Below, in pieces: positions 58,153 to 64,000 of a DNA stretch of 64,000 nucleotides. Every line of letters starts with the position of its first letter. Position 1 is the first letter of the stretch. The DNA comes from Sphingosinicella soli (GTDB lineage Bacteria; Pseudomonadota; Alphaproteobacteria; Sphingomonadales; Sphingomonadaceae): the NCBI RefSeq assembly GCF_014199685.1, contig NZ_JACHNZ010000004.1:51703-115702 (forward strand). The letters run 5' to 3'. The notes beneath the pieces were generated by a model. The model was not told the origin of the DNA and made no database searches. It worked only from the letters and a program-made list of their open reading frames with translations. The position numbers and the translations under genes were made by a program.

Positions 58153-59507
58153 TGCCGCTGCGTTCGCTGCGGCTGCGGCTGCTGGCGAGCGCCGGGGCTG
58201 CGATCTTTCTTGCGCTCGGTGTCGCGGGCCTGGGTCTCGACCTGCTGTTCGAACGCCATATCGAGCGCCGTGAAGCGCTTTCGATGGAGGACAAGGCGCA
58301 CGAACTGCTCGCGGCGCTGAGATTCGATGCCGGCGGCAAGCCGCTCGTCGATCCGCCGCCCTCCGACAACCGCTTTCTTCAGCCGGCGAGCGGGCTTTAC
58401 TGGCAGGTGAGCGCCGCAGACGGGCAGGCCCATTCGCCCTCGCTCTGGGATCAGTCTCTCGCCTTCGTCCCCGGCGCACCGGACGATCATTGGCGCGCCC
58501 GCCGCGTTCCCGGCCCCTTTGCGCAGGGGCTGCTCGTGATCGAGCGCATGGTCGAGCCCGACCGCAGCGGCCGCGCCGTTCTGGTGCAGATGGCGACCGA
58601 CGACAGCGCGCTCAGCGATACGCAGCGCGAATTCGGACGGGAAATGATCGGCTCGCTCGCACTGTTGTGGCTGGTCCTCACCGCCGCCGCCTACGGACAG
58701 GTGGTGCTGGGGTTGCAGCCCCTCGGCCGGATCCGCGTCGAACTGGATCGGATGCGCCGCAACCCGGGCGCGCGGCTGTCGACCGACCATCCTGCCGAAA
58801 TCGACCCGCTGGCGAACGCGATCAATTCTCTCGCCGACGCCCGCGCAGGCGATGTCGACCGGGCCCGGCGCCGCGCCGCCGATCTCGCGCATGGCCTGAA
58901 GACCCCCCTCGCCGCGCTCGCCGCGCAGAGCCGCCGTGCGCGCGAGGCGGGCGCCGATGCCGCCGCCGATGGCCTCGACCGCGCGATTGCCGCTGCGGGC
59001 GCGGCTCTGGAAGCGGAACTTGCGCGCTCCCGCTCCGCAGTCGCCCGCGAGGCTCAGGCCTCGTCGCACGCGAACGTGCTGGCGGCGGCCGAAGCCGTTG
59101 CCGCCGTCATCGAGCGCACCGAGGCGGGGGAGCGCATCGTGTTCGAGATCGATGTGCCCGACAATATGGAGCTGCCGTTCGCCGCTTCGGACCTCGCCGA
59201 AATTCTGGGCGCGCTGATGGAAAACGCCGCGCGCTTCGCCCGGCGGCGCGTCTCCGTGTCCGGCGCGGTCGCGAGCGGCGAGGTGTGCGTGACCGTCGCG
59301 GACGACGGCCCCGGCATCGCCGACACGCGCGCGGCGACGGCGCTCGTGCGCGGTGGGCGGCTTGACGAGGCCGGGCCGGGCCACGGCTTCGGGCTGGCTA
59401 TCGTCAGCGATCTGGTAGGCGCCACCGACGGCACGCTGACGCTCGGCACCGGCCCGCTCGGCGGGCTCGAGGTTCGCCTCGCGTGGCCGGTCGCCGCAGC
59501 GTCTTAG
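58152..59507 (+). CDS. Sensor histidine kinase
   Basis: A 451-residue membrane kinase with two helices (about 8-32 and 172-192) flanking a periplasmic sensor domain, a HAMP-like linker, the phospho-acceptor His in DLAHGLKTPLAAL (near 246), and an ATP-binding domain with ENAARFARRR (near 360), DDGPGI (near 382) and GHGFGLAIV (near 415). The style is PhoQ-like. It partners the upstream regulator; the signal is unknown but may involve the adjacent PepSY proteins. Confidence 0.9.
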   Translation: MPLRSLRLRLLASAGAAIFLALGVAGLGLDLLFERHIERREALSMEDKAHELLAALRFDAGGKPLVDPPPSDNRFLQPASGLYWQVSAADGQAHSPSLWDQSLAFVPGAPDDHWRARRVPGPFAQGLLVIERMVEPDRSGRAVLVQMATDDSALSDTQREFGREMIGSLALLWLVLTAAAYGQVVLGLQPLGRIRVELDRMRRNPGARLSTDHPAEIDPLANAINSLADARAGDVDRARRRAADLAHGLKTPLAALAAQSRRAREAGADAAADGLDRAIAAAGAALEAELARSRSAVAREAQASSHANVLAAAEAVAAVIERTEAGERIVFEIDVPDNMELPFAASDLAEILGALMENAARFARRRVSVSGAVASGEVCVTVADDGPGIADTRAATALVRGGRLDEAGPGHGFGLAIVSDLVGATDGTLTLGTGPLGGLEVRLAWPVAAAS

Positions 59508-59510
59508 ATA

Positions 59511-60161
59511 TTATGTTGGCGTTGCGGCTGGCGGGCCGCCGAGGAAATCGGCGGCGCTGAACCCTTCGGGCGCTTCGACCTCGACGATCGGCTCCGCGCG
59601 GTTGTCGTATTCCATGCGCAGCGCGCGGGTGATGACGGCGTGCATGTCGTAGAGGCAGGCGATGTAGGTGAATTCGAAAATCTGCTCGTCGTCCCAGAAG
59701 GTCTTGAGCGTGTCGAAGACGGCATCGGGAACGCGCCCGCCCGCGCCGGAGAGGCAATCGGTGTAGGCGAGGACGGCGCGCTCCTGTTCGTTGAACAGGG
59801 GCGAGACCGCCCAGTGCGGGATGGCGGCGATCTTGTCGTCGCTGACGCCGAGGCCGCGCAGCGACTTGCAGTGCTGGGAGAAGACGAACTGGCTTTGCTT
59901 CACCCACCCGGCGCGGGTCTGGCCAAGCTCGCGCAGCACGGGATCGATGCGGCGGGCGGGGTTGCGGTAGAGCGCGAAGCCGTCGACGGCGTGCTGGAAG
60001 ATATCGGGCGAGAGCGCATAGACGGTCCACCAGTCGCCGGGCGTGCCGGTCGCGGTGCCGGGCTCGGCGACGGGGCAGCGATCGCCGAACAGGCGCGTGT
60101 AATAGCGCTCGACGACCTCGTCCTTGATTTCGGCGCGAGGCACCTGGCGGAGCACGGGCAT
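59511..60161 (-). CDS. Carboxymuconolactone decarboxylase-like (AhpD-fold) protein
   Basis: A 216-residue all-helical AhpD/CMD-like protein. The CMD core is at about 80-155 with QHCKSLRGLG carrying one cysteine, rather than the CxxC pair of peroxidase-type AhpD. GGAGGAAA precedes the ATG at 60161. It follows glcB on the same strand after 71 bases that hold a possible promoter (TTGACA on the minus strand). Function unknown; decarboxylation or peroxide handling are possibilities. Confidence 0.75.
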   Translation of the reverse strand: MPVLRQVPRAEIKDEVVERYYTRLFGDRCPVAEPGTATGTPGDWWTVYALSPDIFQHAVDGFALYRNPARRIDPVLRELGQTRAGWVKQSQFVFSQHCKSLRGLGVSDDKIAAIPHWAVSPLFNEQERAVLAYTDCLSGAGGRVPDAVFDTLKTFWDDEQIFEFTYIACLYDMHAVITRALRMEYDNRAEPIVEVEAPEGFSAADFLGGPPAATPT

Positions 60162-60218
60162 GGGATTTCCTCCGGTCGTCTCTGATACGACCGGGACGGT
60201 GCGTACCGCCTGTGCCCG

Positions 60219-60244
60219 TGTCAACCGGGTATTTAGTATACTAA
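60219..60244 (-). promoter_or_regulatory. Candidate promoter and palindrome upstream of the AhpD-fold gene
   Basis: Minus strand TTGACA (60224-60219) could be a -35, but I see no matching -10. The perfect palindrome TTAGTATACTAA (60233-60244) overlaps the glcB stop codon and is AT-rich against its surroundings. It may be an operator. Confidence 0.35.
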
Positions 60245-62347
60245 CGAATTTGCCGCCTTCACCTTCGCGCGGAAGGCGTGGAGCAGCGGCTCGGTGTAGC
60301 CGCTCGGCTGCGAAACGCCTTCGAACACCAGCGCGCGGGCAGCCTGGTAGGCGAGGCTGGTCGCTTCGTTCCCCGCGAGCGGACGGTAGAGCGCGTCGTC
60401 TGCGTTCTGCGCATCCACCTTCTCGGCCATGCGCGCGAAAGCGGCGTCGATGTCCGCCGCGGTGCAGACGCCGTGCAGCAGCCAGTTCGCCATGTGCTGC
60501 GAGGAAATGCGCAGCGTGGCGCGATCCTCCATCAGGCCGATGTCGTGAATGTCCGGCACCTTCGAGCAGCCGACGCCCTGATCGACCCAGCGCACGACGT
60601 AGCCGAGAATGCCCTGCGCGTTGTTGTCCAGCTCCTGCCGGATTTCCTCGGGCGACCAGTTGTGCCCGGCGGCGAGCGGCAGGGTTAGGAGCGCGTCCAG
60701 ACTGTCGATCCCCTCCGCGCGGCGCTCTTCCTGCCGCGCGAACACATCGACAGCGTGATAGTGCGTCGCGTGCAGCGTCGCGGCGGTGGGCGAGGGCACC
60801 CACGCGGTGTTCGCGCCCGTCTTGGGATGCCCGATCTTCTGATCCAGCATGTCCGCCATCCGGTCCGGCGCGGCCCACATGCCCTTGCCGATCTGCGCGC
60901 GGCCCGAAAGCCCGCAGGCGAGGCCGATCTGCACGTTGCGGTTCTCGTAGGCGGTGATCCACGCCGACGTCTTCATGTCGCCCTTGCGGATCATCGCGCC
61001 CGCACGCATCGAGGTGTGCATCTCGTCGCCGGTGCGATCGAGGAAGCCGGTGTTGATGAAGACGATGCGATCCTTCACCGCCGCGATGCACGCCGCGAGG
61101 TTCGCCGAGGTGCGGCGCTCTTCATCCATCACGCCGACCTTGATCGTGTGGCGCGGCAGGCCGAGCAGATCCTCGATCGCATCGAACAGACGGTTGGTGA
61201 ACGCGGCCTCTTCGGGGCCGTGCATCTTGGGCTTCACGATGTAGATCGAGCCCGCGCGGCTGTTCACGAAACGGCCCTGGCGCTTGAGGTCGTGAACGCC
61301 AATGAGGCTGGTGACGATGCCGTCGAGGATCCCCTCGGGGGCTTCCGACCCATCGGAGAGCCGCACGGCGGGCGTCGTCATCAGGTGGCCGACGTTGCGC
61401 ACGAACAGAAGACTGCGGCCGGGCAGCGTGAAGGCGGTGCCATCGGGGGCGGTGTATTCGCGGTCGGCGTTCAGGCGGCGCGTCATCGGCTTGCCGGCCT
61501 TCTCGAACGTGTCTTCGAGGTCGCCCTTCATCAGGCCGAGCCAGTTCGCATAGGCCGCGACCTTGTCTTCCGCGTCCACGGCGGCGACCGAGTCTTCGAG
61601 GTCGACGATCGTGGAGAGCGCGGATTCGAGCACGACATCGGCGAGGCCCGCCGGATCGTCGCGGCCGATCGGGTGCGCGGGATCGATGACGAGTTCGATG
61701 TGAATGCCGTTGTGGCGCAGCAGGATGTTGTCCCCCGCATGGCCCACAAGCTGCGCGGGATCGGCGAGCGCGGGGGTGCCGCCCGTCCAGCCCGTCCACG
61801 ATCCGCGCGCAAGCGGCACGGCGCGATCGAGGAACGCCTTCGCCCACGCGATCACCTGCGCGCCGCGCGCGGGATCGTAGCCCTTCGCGCTGGTTGCGCC
61901 CGGAATCGCGTCCGTGCCGTAGAGCGCATCATAGAGGCTGCCCCAGCGCGCGTTGGCGGCATTGAGCACGAAACGCGCGTTCAGCACGGGGACGACAAGC
62001 TGCGGCCCGGCGAGCGTCGCAAGCTCCGCATCGACATTCTGCGTGGTGACGCCGAACGGCGCGGGTTCCGGCACCAGATAACCGATCTCGCGCAGGAACG
62101 CCTGATACTGCGCGGCGTCGAGCGGCTTTCCGGCGCGCGCGGTGTGCCAGGCGTCGATGCGCGCCTGCAGATCGTCGCGGGTGTTCAGGAGCGCGGCGTT
62201 TTCGGGCGCGAAGCGGGCGTAGATATCCGCCACGCCCGCCCAGAAAGCGTCGGCGTCCACGCCCGTGCCGGGCAGCGCCTGCGCTTCGATGAAGCGGGCA
62301 AGGCTGGCTGCGATCCGGAGGCCGTTCTTTTCGATCATATCCGTCAT
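60233..62347 (-). CDS. glcB: Malate synthase G
   Basis: A 704-residue malate synthase G condensing glyoxylate with acetyl-CoA. The N-terminal helical region, the catalytic TIM-barrel with active-site segments ([17 protein letters not shown] near 265, [18 protein letters not shown] near 465) and the C-terminal domain are all present. The ATG at 62347 was chosen for spacing from AAGGA; the other ATG at 62353 is too close. It pairs with glcG upstream, as in glycolate operons, but no glycolate oxidase genes are in the window. Confidence 0.94.
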   Translation of the reverse strand: MTDMIEKNGLRIAASLARFIEAQALPGTGVDADAFWAGVADIYARFAPENAALLNTRDDLQARIDAWHTARAGKPLDAAQYQAFLREIGYLVPEPAPFGVTTQNVDAELATLAGPQLVVPVLNARFVLNAANARWGSLYDALYGTDAIPGATSAKGYDPARGAQVIAWAKAFLDRAVPLARGSWTGWTGGTPALADPAQLVGHAGDNILLRHNGIHIELVIDPAHPIGRDDPAGLADVVLESALSTIVDLEDSVAAVDAEDKVAAYANWLGLMKGDLEDTFEKAGKPMTRRLNADREYTAPDGTAFTLPGRSLLFVRNVGHLMTTPAVRLSDGSEAPEGILDGIVTSLIGVHDLKRQGRFVNSRAGSIYIVKPKMHGPEEAAFTNRLFDAIEDLLGLPRHTIKVGVMDEERRTSANLAACIAAVKDRIVFINTGFLDRTGDEMHTSMRAGAMIRKGDMKTSAWITAYENRNVQIGLACGLSGRAQIGKGMWAAPDRMADMLDQKIGHPKTGANTAWVPSPTAATLHATHYHAVDVFARQEERRAEGIDSLDALLTLPLAAGHNWSPEEIRQELDNNAQGILGYVVRWVDQGVGCSKVPDIHDIGLMEDRATLRISSQHMANWLLHGVCTAADIDAAFARMAEKVDAQNADDALYRPLAGNEATSLAYQAARALVFEGVSQPSGYTEPLLHAFRAKVKAANSLVY

Positions 62348-62361
62348 CGTCATGTCCTTTG

Positions 62362-62793
62362 TCAGGCGCCCTGCGCCTTGAGATTTGCCGCCGCGATCCC
62401 TGCGAGCGCGCAAAGCTCGTCGTTGTCGGACGTGTCGCCGGTGACGCCGACGGCGCCGAGGGCGCGGCCTGCATCATCGAGGACGATCACGCCGCCCGCC
62501 GCCGGAATGAGACCCGAAGGTGCAATCGCGCCCAGCGACGCGATGAAGCCGGGGCGCTCTGCGGCCATTTCGCCGATCCTGCGGCTGGAGACGCCGAGCC
62601 CGAGCGCGCCTGCGGCCTTGCCGACGGCGATGTGCGCGCGCAGCGTGGCGGTGCAATCTTCCCGTTCGAAGGCGATCAAATGGCCCCCGCCATCCACCAC
62701 GGCGACGCCGAGCGGCTTCAGGCCGAGCTGTTTGCCGTGCGCAAGCGTGGCGGCGATGATCGTTCTGGCCTGATCGAGGCTGATGGTGCTCAT
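62362..62793 (-). CDS. glcG: GlcG/HbpS family protein
   Basis: A 143-residue protein of the heme-binding HbpS/GlcG family, often found with glc genes; role unclear, possibly an oxidative-stress sensor or chaperone. The repeated [20 protein letters not shown] and the NDELCALAG end are typical. GGAG precedes the ATG at 62793. Confidence 0.85.
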   Translation of the reverse strand: MSTISLDQARTIIAATLAHGKQLGLKPLGVAVVDGGGHLIAFEREDCTATLRAHIAVGKAAGALGLGVSSRRIGEMAAERPGFIASLGAIAPSGLIPAAGGVIVLDDAGRALGAVGVTGDTSDNDELCALAGIAAANLKAQGA

Positions 62794-62816
62794 ACGGTCT
62801 CCGGGATGGTGCAGCG

Positions 62817-62855
62817 CGTTCATAGACGAACGCGAACTCGTGCGGTAGACGAACG
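62817..62855. promoter_or_regulatory. Candidate LysR operator in the glcG/LysR divergent region
   Basis: CGTTC-N6-GAACG (62817-62832) is an inverted repeat, and TAGACGAACG occurs twice (62823-62832 and 62846-62855), 23 bases apart, about two helical turns. This arrangement suits binding by the divergent LysR-type regulator. Confidence 0.5.
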
Positions 62856-62906
62856 AAAATTAAAGCAGCTTTTCACCACAGGAATAAATCGGATGGATGC
62901 CGCCTG

Positions 62907-63803
62907 ATGGACGCAGACTATGCTTTGTTCGCGAAGATCATCGAAAGCGGCAGCCTTTCGGCGGCGGCGCGCGCGGTGGGGCTGTCGCCTGCGATGGTTT
63001 CGAAGCGGCTGGCGCGGCTGGAGGCGCGGCTCGGCGCGGGGCTGGTGAACCGCACGACGCGGCGGCTCGCGCTCACCGAAACGGGGGCGCGCTTTCACGC
63101 AGACGTGCTGGCGATCCTGAAGGCGGTGGCGGAGGCCGAAGCGCGCGCGAGCGGGGAGACGACGGGCAGCCCGGCGGGGCTGCTGCGCGTGTCGGCGCCC
63201 ACATCGTTCGGGCGGCTGCACATCGCGCCGCACCTGAAACGGTTTCTGGACGATTATCCGCGCATCACGCTCGATCTCGACCTTTCGGACGGGTTCGCGG
63301 ACCTGATGGCGGCGCGCATCGACGTCGCCGTGCGGATCACGCCCACGGGCGGCGGCGGCGTGAGCGCGCGGCGGCTGGCGACGAACCGCCGCATCCTCTG
63401 CGCCGCCCCCGCCTATATCGCGCAGCGCGGCACGCCGGAGGACACGGCAGCGCTCGCGCGGCATCAGTTGCTTGCGGCGACGGGCCAGTTTCCGTGGCGG
63501 CTGACGGGCGGGGACGGGAGAACGGTTTCCATCGACGGCACCAGCCGCGTGCGCACCAATTCGAGCGAGGTCGTGCGCGAGCTGTGCATCGCCGGGGTCG
63601 GCATCGCGCTGCGATCCCTATGGGACGTAAGCGCCGACCTCGCCGCCGGGCGGCTGGAGCGCATCCTGCCGGACTGCGAGGGATCGGCCGACGTCGGCAT
63701 CTACGCCGTATCGCCGCGCCGCAGCGAAATCGCGCCTGCGGTGCGGGCGTTCACGGATTTTCTGGAGGGGCTTTATGGGCCTGTGCCGCCTTGGGAGGGG
63801 TGA
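62907..63803 (+). CDS. LysR family transcriptional regulator
   Basis: A 298-residue LysR-type regulator: N-terminal winged helix-turn-helix (about 4-60; SLSAAARAVGLSPAMVSKRLARLE) and a substrate-binding domain (about 90-295). It is divergent from glcG-glcB across 113 bases and is likely to control them. Confidence 0.88.
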   Translation: MDADYALFAKIIESGSLSAAARAVGLSPAMVSKRLARLEARLGAGLVNRTTRRLALTETGARFHADVLAILKAVAEAEARASGETTGSPAGLLRVSAPTSFGRLHIAPHLKRFLDDYPRITLDLDLSDGFADLMAARIDVAVRITPTGGGGVSARRLATNRRILCAAPAYIAQRGTPEDTAALARHQLLAATGQFPWRLTGGDGRTVSIDGTSRVRTNSSEVVRELCIAGVGIALRSLWDVSADLAAGRLERILPDCEGSADVGIYAVSPRRSEIAPAVRAFTDFLEGLYGPVPPWEG

Positions 63804-64000
63804 TAACGGCAATTGACTGGTTTGCTGTTATAACTGAATGTGCACACATAATAGCGCGCCTGATGGATTGGAGTCCTAATGCAAGTCCGTCATTTATCTG
63901 GCACATGACGTGACCCCCTGGTTTCCACCAGCACGGATTAGAGTCCGGCAGCTTTGTTGCGCATGAGCGCGGGTTGAGCAATGGCCTGCGAAGCGGAGCC
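63804..64000. other. Lower-GC, gene-free edge; possible end of an inserted element
   Basis: No supported gene. This stretch, especially 63804-63900, is visibly AT-richer than the rest. It holds a near-direct repeat (GGATTGGAGTCC at 63865-63876 and GGATTAGAGTCC at 63935-63946) and the palindrome CTGGT-TTCC-ACCAG (63918-63931). A minus-strand frame ends at a stop near 63939 and is open to the right edge, so it could be the end of a transposase gene; I cannot confirm this. Confidence 0.35.

Overview
This window is high-GC, densely coded bacterial DNA. It most likely comes from an alphaproteobacterium of the Sphingomonadales. That inference rests on gene neighbourhoods (ispH-thrB-rnhA; xseB-ispA-coaD-ppi-queA-tgt; a gcvT-gcvH-gcvPA-gcvPB operon behind a tandem glycine riboswitch; a Caulobacter-type cpa/tad pilus cluster) and on the TonB receptor and acyl-CoA enzyme families present. 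I see no rRNA, tRNA or CRISPR array. Starts were chosen from ribosome-binding sites, family N-termini and overlaps; several differ from the longest reading frame.

Layout. 1-7259: the end of an NAD-type formate dehydrogenase operon (fdsA, cut by the window edge, then fdsD and fdhD), purU, an OsmC protein and the helicase hrpB. 7256-12094: a leftward accessory block with a dipeptidase, a BASS transporter, an ornithine cyclodeaminase-like enzyme, CinA and small conserved unknowns. 12159-16208: methionine salvage, mtnB-D-C-A leftward with a divergent aminotransferase. 16212-27657: the most distinctive region, one apparent ten-gene leftward operon for a periplasmic tryptophan-tryptophylquinone amine dehydrogenase (large subunit, MauE-like, MauD-like, small subunit), two c-type cytochromes (one frameshifted), a TonB-dependent receptor, an aldehyde dehydrogenase and two acyl-CoA ligases, with a divergent TetR regulator. 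27662-29978: a lipoprotein, a coiled-coil/helix-hairpin-helix protein and a CoA-transferase. 29983-38566: cpaABCDEF-tadB-tadC without a pilin gene. 38617-43778: a hydrolase, an amine/amino-acid oxidase, rnhA, thrB, ispH and a lipoprotein. 43857-49286: the glycine riboswitch and gcv operon with an inserted methyltransferase. 49297-59507: a palindromic repeat, housekeeping genes, two enoyl-CoA hydratases, and a PepSY/two-component locus. 59511-63803: a carboxymuconolactone decarboxylase-like gene, malate synthase G, glcG and a LysR regulator. The last ~200 bases are less GC-rich and may be the edge of an inserted element.

How the genes may fit together. The amine operon reads as a pathway: outer-membrane uptake, periplasmic deamination by a quinoprotein of the aromatic amine dehydrogenase type, electrons to c cytochromes, then aldehyde to acid to acyl-CoA. 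Formate links several other loci: PurU releases it from 10-formyl-THF, the iron form of MtnD releases it during methionine salvage, and the Fds formate dehydrogenase oxidises it. Glycine cleavage feeds the same one-carbon pool. The points most worth checking are the absence of any MauG-like quinone-maturation gene beside the amine dehydrogenase, the frameshift in its first cytochrome gene, and the riboswitch expression platform.
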